DNA of 10,647 nucleotides from an uncultured Desulfuromonas sp. (GCA_937982495.1 CALJLX010000252.1:1-10647), one strand, 5' to 3'. Shown: positions 1 to 9,430, numbered from the stretch's first letter. A program made the numbers and translations. The notes: generated from the sequence alone by a model not told the origin.

Positions 1-684
1 AAGGGCAAGCCCTTTCGCGGGCTGAAAGGGCGGCGCATCGGCAACTTTGTCGCCGAGATCGAGAAAGAATACGAACTCTGCTACAAATGCCATTCCTCCA
101 GCGCCAACCTGCCGACCGACGCGACCAACAAACACGCCGAATTCAAGATCACCAATCCCTCCTTTCATCCGGTGGAAGGGGAAGGGCGCAACCATTACGT
201 CATCAGCCTGATGGAACCCTACAACGAGCGGGAGGAACAGCCTGGGGATATCGCCATCCTCACCTGTAGCGACTGTCACGGTAACGACGACCCCGACGGC
301 CCGAAGGGCCCGCACGGCTCCATTTACGAGGGGCTGCTGGTGCGCAACTACGAAATGGAGGACCAGCGGCCGGAAAGTCCCCAGGCCTACGCCCTCTGTT
401 ATCGCTGCCATGACCGCAACAGCATTCTCGGCAACGAGAGCTTCCCCTATCATGCCCTGCATATCGTCGGCAATCCGGGGAACAACGAGCTGGGCACCTC
501 CTGCTTCACCTGTCACGATGCCCATGGCAGCGGCAAATATCAGTATCTGATTCGCTTTAACGAGGAGTTCGTCAGTCCCAATGAAGACGACAAACTCGAA
601 TTCCGGGCCTCGGGGGTGGCGTCGCGCCACGGGGAGTGTCTGCTCAACTGTCACGGTGTCGAGCATAATCCCCGTTCCTACTAA
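1..684 (+). CDS. Multiheme c-type cytochrome, 3' part (5' end outside window)
   Basis: The frame is open from base 1 to a TAA at 682-684, giving 227 codons of the C-terminal part; the start lies upstream of the window. Four canonical CXXCH heme-attachment motifs are visible: CYKCH (79-93), CSDCH (265-279), CYRCH (397-411) and CFTCH (502-516). A fifth, spaced variant CLLNCH (CX3CH) lies at 637-654, close to the C terminus. The CFTCHDAHGS segment followed by a hydrophobic/aromatic stretch matches the 'doubled CXXCH' type of cytochrome domain common in Geobacter relatives. Such proteins are exported by Sec, receive covalent hemes in the periplasm, and carry electrons in the periplasm or outer membrane. 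Signal peptide or lipobox cannot be judged because the N terminus is missing. It lies just upstream of the secretion genes in the same orientation. The family is clear; the exact role is unknown. A link to metal or extracellular electron transfer is inference. Confidence 0.9.
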   Translation, partial: KGKPFRGLKGRRIGNFVAEIEKEYELCYKCHSSSANLPTDATNKHAEFKITNPSFHPVEGEGRNHYVISLMEPYNEREEQPGDIAILTCSDCHGNDDPDGPKGPHGSIYEGLLVRNYEMEDQRPESPQAYALCYRCHDRNSILGNESFPYHALHIVGNPGNNELGTSCFTCHDAHGSGKYQYLIRFNEEFVSPNEDDKLEFRASGVASRHGECLLNCHGVEHNPRSY

Positions 685-690
685 AAGGCT

Positions 691-710
691 CGAAGCGTAA
701 AACGTCTTCG
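691..710 (+). other. Small stem-loop after the cytochrome gene
   Basis: CGAAGCGT (691-698) pairs with ACGTCTTCG (702-710), giving an 8-bp stem with one bulged T at 705 and an AAA loop. It begins 7 nt after the cytochrome stop codon. No T-run follows, so it does not look like a standard intrinsic terminator. It could protect the 3' end of the mRNA or act as a weak attenuator, or be chance. Confidence 0.25.
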
Positions 711-739
711 GCCAATGCCCGGAAAAGTCCGCTGTCGTA

Positions 740-769
740 CTGAAATCCTTACGCATTCAGGTTTCTAAT
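740..769 (+). promoter_or_regulatory. Candidate sigma70-like promoter ahead of gspF
   Basis: CTGAAA (740-745, 4/6 to TTGACA) and TCTAAT (764-769, 5/6 to TATAAT) are separated by 18 bp. They sit in the only relatively AT-rich stretch between the cytochrome and gspF. Transcription would begin near 776, about 20 nt before the preferred gspF start. This would make the secretion genes separately transcribed from the cytochrome gene. The match is modest and could be chance. Confidence 0.25.
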
Positions 770-798
770 TTTCAGCCTCTGTGATACCTTGGCACCCT

Positions 799-2007
799 AT
801 GGCGAACTTTATCTGTAAAGTCGGCACCGCCGACGGTCGCATCATCGAAAAGGAATTCGAGGCGACCCACGGGGATCTGCTGCGGGAGAATCTCGAAGCC
901 CAGGGCTTTCACGTCTTTCAGATACGCAAGAAGGTTCTGCGCCCCGCATCCATGGGGATTGCTTTCGGCGCCCAGTTCGGCGGACGGCGTTTTTTGTCCT
1001 TTAACCAGGAACTGCTGGTCCTGATCCGTTCGGGGCTGCCGATTCTGCAGGTACTCGACGCGATCATCGAACGCATGGAGGCGGGGAAAGTGCTGGAGGT
1101 GTTGCGGGAGATTCGCGACGACGTCAAGGGGGGCGGGTCGCTCTCCGAAGCCTTTGCCAAGTTCCCGCGCTTCTTCCCGACGCTCTATGTGGCCTCGGTG
1201 CGGGCCGGGGAAAAGACCGGGGATCTGCCGGTGACCCTGGGCCGCTACATCGCCTACCAGAAGCGGGTCGAGGCCCTCAAGGGGCGGGTCAAGGGGGCGG
1301 CTTTCTATCCCCTGCTGCTCAGCGGCGCGGTAATCGTGGTCGTCCTCTTTCTCATGCTCTTCGTGGTCCCCCGCTTCACCCAGATTTACGCCGACGCCAA
1401 CGCCCAGCTGCCGCTGATCACGCGCGTGCTGATCGGTTTTACGGAAGTGTTGACCGAAGGCCTGCCTTTCGCCCTGCCGCTCTTGGCGGCTTTGGCTTTC
1501 GCCCTGCGGATGTTCGTCCGCACCGAACGGGGCGCCCTGCTCTTCGACCGGAGCAAATTGGCCGTTCCCTTTTTCGGCCGACTGCTCGGCGACTATGCCA
1601 TTTCCAGCTTTTGCCGCACCTTCGCCACGACCCTGGCGAGCGGCATTCCCGTGGTCGAGTCGATGCGCATGTCCCGGGGCACCCTCAACAACCGTCTGTT
1701 GGAGAACCGCCTGACAGTCTCGACCCGGAGGGTGGAGGAGGGGTCGACAATCGCTTCGTCCCTGGAACAGGCCGGGTTCTTCCCGAGCCTGGCCCTGCGC
1801 ATGATCGGGGTCGGGGAAACGACCGGGGCGCTGGCCGACATGCTCAACGATGTCGCCGAGTTTTACGAAGGGGAGGTGGAGCGGCGCCTCGATCGCCTGA
1901 CCACACTGGTCGAGCCGATCATGATGCTGGCCATGGGCCTGCTCATCGGCGGCATCATCGTCGCCATGTATGTGCCGATCTTCCAGCTGGCGGGAACCGT
2001 GCGTTAA
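799..2007 (+). CDS. gspF: Type II secretion / type IV pilus inner-membrane platform protein GspF (PilC family)
   Basis: A polytopic inner-membrane protein that recruits the GspE ATPase and forms the base for pseudopilus assembly. From ATG 799 it is 402 aa, the usual size for the family. Two T2SSF repeats are visible. The first contains FPTLYVASVRAGEKTGDLP (about 127-144) and the second FPSLALRMIGVGETTGAL (about 328-345); both carry the family's 'aGExtG' motif. Membrane segments are predicted at about 169-191, 222-240 and 374-394. A GTG at 781 would add six residues, but ATG 799 gives the typical MANFICKVGTADGR N terminus of GspF/PilC proteins. Neither start has a clear Shine-Dalgarno sequence. 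Its stop codon abuts a palindromic repeat that separates it from gspE, unlike the tightly packed junctions downstream. Family assignment is firm; the start is less sure. Confidence 0.95.
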   Translation: MANFICKVGTADGRIIEKEFEATHGDLLRENLEAQGFHVFQIRKKVLRPASMGIAFGAQFGGRRFLSFNQELLVLIRSGLPILQVLDAIIERMEAGKVLEVLREIRDDVKGGGSLSEAFAKFPRFFPTLYVASVRAGEKTGDLPVTLGRYIAYQKRVEALKGRVKGAAFYPLLLSGAVIVVVLFLMLFVVPRFTQIYADANAQLPLITRVLIGFTEVLTEGLPFALPLLAALAFALRMFVRTERGALLFDRSKLAVPFFGRLLGDYAISSFCRTFATTLASGIPVVESMRMSRGTLNNRLLENRLTVSTRRVEEGSTIASSLEQAGFFPSLALRMIGVGETTGALADMLNDVAEFYEGEVERRLDRLTTLVEPIMMLAMGLLIGGIIVAMYVPIFQLAGTVR

Positions 2008-2130
2008 CGGGCTGGTGAAAAACGCCCATTCGCGGCGTTGCCCTCATCCTCGTCGCGGCAAAGCAGCTTACAGGTACGATTCGCTCCTCGAATTTCGGGC
2101 GCCTTGCGCCTGGGCATTTTGATCAGCCCG
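2008..2130. repeat. Imperfect palindromic interspersed element (MITE/REP-like) between gspF and gspE
   Basis: The left end CGGGCTGGTGAAAAACGCCC (2008-2027) is an imperfect inverted copy of the right end GGGCATTTTGATCAGCCCG (2112-2130), with about 16 matching positions and one gap. The similarity may continue outward: GCGTTAA (2001-2007) against GGTTACGC (2131-2138) would place the gspF stop codon inside the terminal repeat. Inside, GGCGTTGCCC (2034-2043) faces GGGCGCCTTGCGCC (2097-2110). The body, including the GACGAGG / GAGCGAA-type words on the minus strand, resembles from memory short repeats scattered through Desulfuromonadales genomes and ending in '...TTTTTCACCAGCC'. It has no coding capacity. 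A TTG at 2038 could extend gspE upstream through it, but the product there is not GspE-like. Multi-copy status cannot be tested in this window. Confidence 0.65.
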
Positions 2131-2163
2131 GGTTACGCTGATGAACTATCGCGAGAAACTTTC

Positions 2164-3893
<1,730 letters not shown>

Positions 3894-3897
<4 letters not shown>

Positions 3898-4808
3898 TTC
3901 GGAGAACCTTTCTCGGCCTCGACCTGTGCGGCCGGCAGGTGCAGGCGGTGGCGTTGCGCCGCCGGGGAACCAAGGCTCCGGCCCTGGTCGATGCGCGCCT
4001 TGCACCCTTTCCCGAGGACAGTTGGTCACTGTCGGTGCGCGAACCCAATATCCGCGATCGGGCCGCTTTCATCGCGGCGGTGAAGAGCGTCCTCGACCCC
4101 ATCGCCCGGGGAGAAGATCGGATCGCCCTGTCACTTCCCGATCCCTTGGGGCGAATCCTGCTGGCCGAGGTGGAAACGGCCTTCAAATCCCACCAGGAAG
4201 GGGTCGAGGTCCTCAAGTGGCAGCTGAAAAAGAGCCTGCCCGCGGAGCCCCGGGAGATCAGGCTCGATTACCAGGTGGTGGAAAAGACCGAAACGGGGCG
4301 CTACCGGGTGCTGGTTTCCCTGATGCTCGGGGCCGTTCTGCAACAGTACGAGGAAATCCTGGCCGAGGCCGGCTACCATCCCATGGTCATCGATTTTCAT
4401 GCCATGCATCGCTATAATTTTTACCGCCCCCGTTTCGACTTGGGGGAAGATTTCATTCTCGCCGGGGTCGACGGCGACCTCCTCGGGTTGCAGCTCTTTC
4501 AAGGCAAGATTCCCGTTTTCCAGCGGCATAAACGCATCTCCGGAGCCTTCGAAGAGATCTTTCAGGAGATCAACCTCTCCTTTGCCTCGGTTCGGGAAAG
4601 TTTTCCCGGCTTTCAGCGCGCCGGGGTTTTTCTACACGCCTCGCCGCCGGCCGCGGCCCTCATGGAAGTTCTCAAGGCGGCCTTCGAGCGTGAGGTTATG
4701 CTGCTCGATCCGAAAATAGAACAGCTGGCTCCGTTACCCCTGCCCCAACTCCTGAACGGCGGTACCCATCTGGCGGCGGCCATCGGCGCGGCCGAGCGTC
4801 TGCTCTGA
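3894..4808 (+). CDS. pilM: PilM/GspL-like actin-fold assembly protein
   Basis: A likely cytoplasmic actin-like protein that bridges the ATPase and the membrane-bound PilN/PilO pair, as PilM does in type IV pili and the GspL cytoplasmic domain does in type II secretion. The 304-aa product starts MIRRTFLGLDLCGRQVQAVAL, which corresponds to the 'GIDIGssxvKavxL' first phosphate loop of PilM but has Cys-Gly where Gly-Ser is usual. The C terminus GTHLAAAIGAAERLL matches the closing helix of the actin fold. There is no membrane segment. It is shorter than typical PilM (roughly 350 aa) and divergent, so nucleotide binding is uncertain. GGTGGAG at 3881-3887 is a good ribosome site. Start codon 3894 is fixed by the ATGA overlap with gspE. 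Assignment rests on both these motifs and its position before pilN/pilO-like genes. Confidence 0.82.
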
Positions 4809-4816
4809 GGATTGCC

Positions 4817-5365
4817 ATGAAACTCACCCTCAATCTTGCCGGCCGTACCTACCTCAACCGTCGGGCTCTGCGCTTTGCCTACGGGGTTGTCGCCGTTTTC
4901 CTTCTTCTGCTGCTGGGGGCCCAGGGCTACGGCTATCTCCGGGACTACCGGCAGCTCGGGCAGGTCGAGCGGTGGCTGGCCGAGCTGGAAGCGCGCGGGG
5001 GAATTGAGGGCGCGCCGACGCGCCCGCCCCTGAGCACCGCTGAGCGTGAGCGTCTGCTCTCCGACGTCGACTTCGCCAACGGCATCCTGCGGATGGACGG
5101 CTTCCGCTGGACCCGCCTGCTCGACCGCCTGGAGGGGGTGCTCCCCGAAACCGTGGGTATCCAGGCGATTCGCCCCGATTATGCCAAGGGTTCCTTCAGT
5201 CTTACCGGCCAGGCCCGGGACCTCGAAGCCCTGCGTCAGTTTCTCGATAACCTGAGCGCCTCGCCGGATTTCAGCGATGTCTACCTGCGGCAACAGGCCC
5301 GGCGGGAGACCCCGGCCGGGGGCAGCCTGATCGGCTTCTCCCTGGAAGTGAAGGGGGCTTTCTGA
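4817..5365 (+). CDS. pilN: PilN-like bitopic inner-membrane assembly protein
   Basis: 182 aa. A short cytoplasmic N terminus, MKLTLNLAGRTYLNRR, resembles the 'INLLP'-type PilM-binding segment of PilN. One membrane helix follows (about 19-38), then a periplasmic part with a helical stretch (about 40-100) and a compact alpha/beta domain (about 105-182, ending SLEVKGAF) typical of the ferredoxin-like fold of PilN/GspL. It would pair with the PilO-like protein encoded next. GAGG at 4807-4810 overlaps the pilM-like stop codon and is well spaced from ATG 4817, indicating translational coupling. Sequence similarity within this family is generally low, so the call leans on architecture and gene order. 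Confidence 0.82.
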   Translation: MKLTLNLAGRTYLNRRALRFAYGVVAVFLLLLLGAQGYGYLRDYRQLGQVERWLAELEARGGIEGAPTRPPLSTAERERLLSDVDFANGILRMDGFRWTRLLDRLEGVLPETVGIQAIRPDYAKGSFSLTGQARDLEALRQFLDNLSASPDFSDVYLRQQARRETPAGGSLIGFSLEVKGAF

Positions 5366-5366
5366 T

Positions 5367-5939
5367 ATGACCGGGAATTCCCTGCTTCGTGCCGCCTGGC
5401 GCATGAACAAGACGGTGCCGGTTCTGCTTTTGCTTCTGCTGCTTATCGACATCGGCGCTTGGGCCGGTCTGCGTTTTCGGATGACGCCGCGCCTGGAGGC
5501 GCTGGAGCAAACCTACCTGCAACGTCAGGAGGAAGTGCGCAGGCTGCAAAAGGAGGGGCGCGCCCCCCGGCAGGAGGAAGACGGCCTGGTTTTGGCGGAA
5601 CAGGATCTGGCGATCTTCCGGCGGGCGATTCCCCACCGGGCGGAACTTTCCGGGCTGCTCGGCGAGCTCTTCACCCTGGCCGACGAGGCGGGGTTGCGCA
5701 TCGATCAGATCGGTTATGACCCGCAGAGCGTCGAAGGACGCCCGTTGCTGCGCTATTCCCTGGGATTTTCGGTGAGCGGGAGTTATCTTCAAGTCAAGCG
5801 CTTCGTTCATGCCCTGGAGGAATCCCCCCGGCTCATCGCCCTCGAATCCCTGACCCTGAGCGGCACCGACGATCCGGATACGGGGGATGTGACCCTCAAT
5901 ATCAAACTTTCAACCCTCTTTCGCACGGAGGAGCCATGA
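5367..5939 (+). CDS. pilO: PilO/GspM-like inner-membrane assembly protein
   Basis: 190 aa with a cytoplasmic N terminus, a strongly hydrophobic helix (about 17-34, Leu-rich), a predicted coiled coil (about 40-80, rich in Glu/Gln/Arg), and a C-terminal alpha/beta domain (about 90-185). In that domain, YSLGFSVSGSYLQVKRFVHALE is the recognisable PilO-type 'vsG.Y..l..Fl..le' signature (only short pieces of which are needed for the call). It should dimerise with the PilN-like protein and help align the inner-membrane complex with the secretin. The start ATG 5367 lies 1 nt after the pilN-like stop (5363-5365); an internal ATG at 5403 is an alternative that keeps the membrane helix. The stop overlaps the next start as ATGA (5936-5939). 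Confidence 0.85.
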   Translation: MTGNSLLRAAWRMNKTVPVLLLLLLLIDIGAWAGLRFRMTPRLEALEQTYLQRQEEVRRLQKEGRAPRQEEDGLVLAEQDLAIFRRAIPHRAELSGLLGELFTLADEAGLRIDQIGYDPQSVEGRPLLRYSLGFSVSGSYLQVKRFVHALEESPRLIALESLTLSGTDDPDTGDVTLNIKLSTLFRTEEP

Positions 5940-6775
5940 ACCGCAAGACCTGGCTTCTCGGCGGGTTGGCGCTATTACTCGGTTTGTCCCTGGCTTATGC
6001 CTGGTGGGCCACGCCGCGCCAGGAACGGGTGCCGGCGAAACCGGCGGTTCGTTCCCGGGTCCAGCCCAAGACTCCGGTCGTCCCTGAAAAGGCGGCGTCG
6101 TCGGAGCCGCGTGTGCGTCTGGATATTCTTGAACGGGCCGGTGCGGCCTACACCGAGCCGAGTCGGGATATCTTCCGACTGACGGTGAACCCCTCCGTTT
6201 CGGCGCGGCCTGAGCCCGAGCCCGAGCCGGTGGTCGCCGCCGTCAACTTCCCGCCGCCGCCGGCTTTCGCCTCCGTGGAGGGAGGTGGCGCGACGGCGAA
6301 TGCGACGGCGCGTTTCGCCTATCTGGGAAGTCTGGAAAAGGATGGGATCAAAAAGGTTTTTCTGGGAGTAAGCGGCGAAATTTTCATCGTCCGGGCTGGA
6401 GAGTCCTTCGGTCCCGCCGGAGAGTTTCAGGTGGAAGAGGTGACCCCGGACAGGCTGGTGGTGCGTCAGGATGGGCGTCCCGTGACCCTGTCGCTGACCG
6501 ATACCTCGCAACAGACGGCCTCCCTTTCCGCCCGGACCAATCAGCCCTCGCCGGGGCGGGATGCGCCTCTCGGCCCCGGCCGTTCGCGCATGCCGGTTTT
6601 TCCCCAACCGTCGGGTAACGGGGAGGATGAAGAGGACGCCGATCTTGAAATGGTGGAGGAGCCCCCGCTGGAGGAGGCTCCGCCGCCTTCGCCGGGGGCA
6701 CAATCAGGGGCCGAACCGGCCGAACCGACCATGGAATCGATGAGTACCCTGCAGTTGAGGAGCACCATCCAATGA
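5936..6775 (+). CDS. PilP/GspC-like periplasmic connector protein
   Basis: 279 aa. An N-terminal hydrophobic segment (about 6-24) is either a membrane anchor, as in GspC, or a signal sequence; I see no lipobox, which PilP normally has. A Pro-rich linker (about 30-110, including a PEPEPEP stretch) leads to a small beta domain (about 126-188). That domain starts ARFAYLGSLEKDG and contains GEIFIVRAGESFG and VEEVTPDRLVV, as in the homology region of GspC/PilP that contacts the secretin N0 domain. The tail (about 205-279) is low complexity, acidic and Pro-rich (EDEEDAD, EEPPLEEAPPP), which is unusual. GGAGGAG at 5927-5933 is a strong but very close ribosome site. Gene order (after pilO-like, before secretin) supports the role. 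Whether it is better called PilP or GspC cannot be decided here. Confidence 0.75.
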   Translation: MNRKTWLLGGLALLLGLSLAYAWWATPRQERVPAKPAVRSRVQPKTPVVPEKAASSEPRVRLDILERAGAAYTEPSRDIFRLTVNPSVSARPEPEPEPVVAAVNFPPPPAFASVEGGGATANATARFAYLGSLEKDGIKKVFLGVSGEIFIVRAGESFGPAGEFQVEEVTPDRLVVRQDGRPVTLSLTDTSQQTASLSARTNQPSPGRDAPLGPGRSRMPVFPQPSGNGEDEEDADLEMVEEPPLEEAPPPSPGAQSGAEPAEPTMESMSTLQLRSTIQ

Positions 6776-9423
6776 CGAATATGCATTCCGCTTTCCGCAA
6801 TCTTGCCCTTCTTCTGCTGCTTTTGTCGCTGGCGGGCTGCGGCGGCACGCGGGCTTTCAAGGCGGGCGAAGATCTGCATCTGCAGGGGCGCTACGAAGAG
6901 GCGGTGGCCAAATTCGCCGAGGCCGTGGAACGTTCTCCCGAAAGCCGGGAATACCGCCTCAATCTGCTCAAGGCCAAGACCCGGGCAGCCCAGGAGCGTC
7001 TCGCCGAGGGTCGGCGGCTGGCCGGGCTCGGTCAGTACGAGGGCGCCCTGTATGAGCTGCGCCAGGCGCGGGCGCTGGACCCCACGCTCGCCGTGGCTGC
7101 CCAGGAAGTGGAACGGGTCGAGACGCTGGCGACGGCGGATAAACTTCTCGCCGAAGCGGAAGCCTTCTACCGGGCGCGCCGCTACGGCAACGCCAAGGTC
7201 GTTCTCACCCGGCTGCTGGAGATCAGCCCCGGCCATCCCCGGGGTTTGGAGTTGCAGGAGCGGGTGCAAAAGAGCGCCGGCACCCTCATGGACGGCTTCG
7301 AACTCGACGTCGATTCGGACACGACCATCACCCTGACCTTCAAGTCGGCCAAGACCAAGGAAGTTTTCGGCATCCTCTCCAAACTGTCGGGGATCAACTT
7401 CATCTTCGACGAAGAGATGAAGGACCAGACCGTCTCCCTCTCCTTCGAGAAGGCGAGCTTCGCCCAGGCCCTGGAACTCCTGCTGCGCATGAACGGCCTG
7501 GGCAAGAAGGTGCTCAACAGCAAGACCATCATCATCTACAGCAATTCCAAGGAGAAGGCCAAGCAGTACGAGGATCACATCATCCAGACCTTCTACCTCT
7601 CGCACATCGACGCCAAGAAGGCGGTCAACATGCTGCGCACCATGCTGCAGCTGCGCAAGATCTATGTCCATGAGGAACTCAACGCCCTGGTCATCCGCGA
7701 CACCCCGCAGGTGATCAAACTCGCCCAGCAGATCATCGAGGCCGCCGACCGGGGGGATGCGGAGGTGGTCCTCGATCTGGAACTGGTCGAGGTGACCCAC
7801 AACAACGAGCTGAAAATCGGCCCGACCCTGAGCACCAATTCGGTGAGTTTCGGCCTGAGCAAGGACGGCCAGAATATCGTCGCCGACACCCTCACCGCCG
7901 GCTCGACCACGGTTTCCACGGGAACGGACACCACCACCACCGGCCTGGCCAACAACCTGGTTTCGGGGATGAGCAATCTGCAGACCTTCTACACCCTGCC
8001 GACCGCGACCTTCGACGTGCTGCGCAAGCTGACCGATTCGGAGATCCTGGCCAATCCCAGCATCCGGGTGAAAAACAAGGAAAAGGCCAAGGTGCACATC
8101 GGCAGCCGCGAGCCGGTCATCACCGTGACCATCAACGGCGACCAGACCTCGGAGAATATCCAGTATGTGGATGTCGGGGTCAAGCTCGACGTCGAGCCGC
8201 TGATCCAACTGGACAATACGGTGGTGACCAAGCTCAACCTCGAAGTCAGTAACGCCACCCGGTTGGCCGCCCTGAAGAGCGGCACCACGCCGCTGGTCAT
8301 TTCCACCACCAACGCCACCACCGCTCTGGTCCTCAAGGACGGGGAGCAGACGGTGATCGGCGGCCTGTTGCGGGACGATAACTCGAAAAGCAAGACGACC
8401 ATCCCCATCCTCGGGGACATCCCCCTGATTGGACACTTCTTCACCGGGCACAATAACAACAAGACCAAACGTGAGATTCTCCTTTCCATCACCCCGCATA
8501 TCGTGAAGAAGCTCGATATGCCGGAGGCGGCCGTCGCCAGCATCTGGTCGGGTGGCGAGGACGATTTGCGCGCCGGCGCCAATTTCGGCTCCTTCGCCTA
8601 TTTCAAGCCGGAATTGGAGGAGCCCCTGCCTCCGGTGGCCCCGGCCGCGGTCGAGGCCCTTCCCGCCGGGATTCCCGAAGGGTTCGTCGAGGTACCGGTG
8701 ACCGAGGAGTACGCCGAGGTGGTCGACGGCGGCGGTGTCCCCGTGCCGCAAGCCGCCATCGGCGGCGAAGGATCGCTGCCGGGAGCTCCCGTCGCGCCTC
8801 CGGTCGAAACCGCCGCGCCTCCGGTCGAAACCGCCGCGCCTCCGGTCGAAACGCCCGCGCCCCAGGCGCCGCCCCCGGTCGCTCCGGCCCCCGCCCCGGC
8901 GGAAATCCCGCAGGCTCCGTCCCCGACTCCAGAGACGGCGACTACACCGGCGCCAACTCCGGGGACTACTCCGGCGGCTACGGGGATCCCCGAACTGCCC
9001 AGGCTCGGCGACCGCGCCCGGGTCTCCTTCTCCGGACCCGCCACGGTCGGCGTCGGCCAAGAGGTGGTGCTGGAGGCGATGGTTCAGGAGATCAGCGGGT
9101 TGTACAGCGCTCCGCTCTTCGTCCGTTTCGACAGCCGGACGCTCAGCTTCGTTCGCGCCGAGGAGGGGGATTTCCTCAAGGCGAACGGACAGTCGACCCT
9201 CTTCACCAGCAGTGTCAACCAGGAAAAGGGGGAGCTGATCGTCGGCTACAAGCAGGGGCTGGGAGGGGCCGGAGCGAGCGGGAGCGGCAAACTCTTCCGC
9301 CTGGTCTTCAAGGGACGGGCCGCCGGTTCTGCGCAAGTCGGCTTCGATCGCATCAATTTCCGCGACCCCGCCGGCAATCGCCTGGTCGTTCTGCCCATGG
9401 CCCAGACCCTGGAGGTGAGATAG
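6772..9423 (+). CDS. gspD: Lipoprotein secretin (GspD/PilQ family) with TPR-like N terminus and C-terminal cohesin-like domain
   Basis: The 883-aa outer-membrane channel of the system. The N terminus has a hydrophobic stretch ending in lipobox LAGC (Cys23), so it should be lipidated. Residues 24-170 are helical TPR-like repeats (for example LQGRYEEAVAKFAEAVERSP and RRYGNAKVVLTRLLEISP). An N0/STN domain (about 173-255) contains FGILSKLSGINFIFDEE; an N1-type Secretin_N domain spans about 270-330. The secretin barrel domain (about 335-580) contains LANPSIRVKNKEKAKVHIGS, LKDGEQTVIGGLLRDD, IPILGDIPLIGHFF and REILLSITPHIV. A Pro/Ala/Glu-rich linker (about 585-745) follows. The C-terminal domain (about 748-883) has the alternating strands and 'FDSRTLSFVRAEEGDFL' feature of cohesins. 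GAGGAG (6757-6762) precedes ATG 6772; a second ATG at 6781 would also keep the signal. Geobacter relatives carry a similar cohesin-bearing secretin, from memory called pulQ. Confidence 0.94.
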   Translation: MTNMHSAFRNLALLLLLLSLAGCGGTRAFKAGEDLHLQGRYEEAVAKFAEAVERSPESREYRLNLLKAKTRAAQERLAEGRRLAGLGQYEGALYELRQARALDPTLAVAAQEVERVETLATADKLLAEAEAFYRARRYGNAKVVLTRLLEISPGHPRGLELQERVQKSAGTLMDGFELDVDSDTTITLTFKSAKTKEVFGILSKLSGINFIFDEEMKDQTVSLSFEKASFAQALELLLRMNGLGKKVLNSKTIIIYSNSKEKAKQYEDHIIQTFYLSHIDAKKAVNMLRTMLQLRKIYVHEELNALVIRDTPQVIKLAQQIIEAADRGDAEVVLDLELVEVTHNNELKIGPTLSTNSVSFGLSKDGQNIVADTLTAGSTTVSTGTDTTTTGLANNLVSGMSNLQTFYTLPTATFDVLRKLTDSEILANPSIRVKNKEKAKVHIGSREPVITVTINGDQTSENIQYVDVGVKLDVEPLIQLDNTVVTKLNLEVSNATRLAALKSGTTPLVISTTNATTALVLKDGEQTVIGGLLRDDNSKSKTTIPILGDIPLIGHFFTGHNNNKTKREILLSITPHIVKKLDMPEAAVASIWSGGEDDLRAGANFGSFAYFKPELEEPLPPVAPAAVEALPAGIPEGFVEVPVTEEYAEVVDGGGVPVPQAAIGGEGSLPGAPVAPPVETAAPPVETAAPPVETPAPQAPPPVAPAPAPAEIPQAPSPTPETATTPAPTPGTTPAATGIPELPRLGDRARVSFSGPATVGVGQEVVLEAMVQEISGLYSAPLFVRFDSRTLSFVRAEEGDFLKANGQSTLFTSSVNQEKGELIVGYKQGLGGAGASGSGKLFRLVFKGRAAGSAQVGFDRINFRDPAGNRLVVLPMAQTLEVR
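8794..8856 (+). repeat. Three 21-bp tandem repeats in the secretin linker
   Basis: Three in-frame copies of GCGCCTCCGGTCGAAACCGCC encode APPVETA, APPVETA and APPVETP; only the last copy differs, at its end. They lie in the Pro-rich linker between the secretin barrel and the cohesin-like domain. Near-identity at DNA level indicates recent duplication and likely length variation between strains without loss of frame. Confidence 0.95.
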
Positions 9424-9430
9424 GGTTTCC

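Noticed and set aside
691..710. Intrinsic terminator after the cytochrome gene
   Set aside because: The stem-loop is real but short, bulged and has no following T-run.
781..798. GTG start for GspF at 781
   Set aside because: It adds six residues (MIPWHP) not typical of GspF/PilC, whose proteins usually begin MAxFxxK; no ribosome site supports it. It cannot be fully excluded.
2119..2149. Promoter reading out of the palindromic element toward gspE (TTGATC ... AACTAT)
   Set aside because: The -10 match is poor and the spacing (19 bp) is off; too weak to list as a feature.
2038..2163. Upstream TTG start that would extend GspE by 42 residues
   Set aside because: The added residues are encoded mostly by the palindromic element and do not resemble GspE; MLNFERKKIGEILV from ATG 2164 is a typical MshEN-type N terminus.
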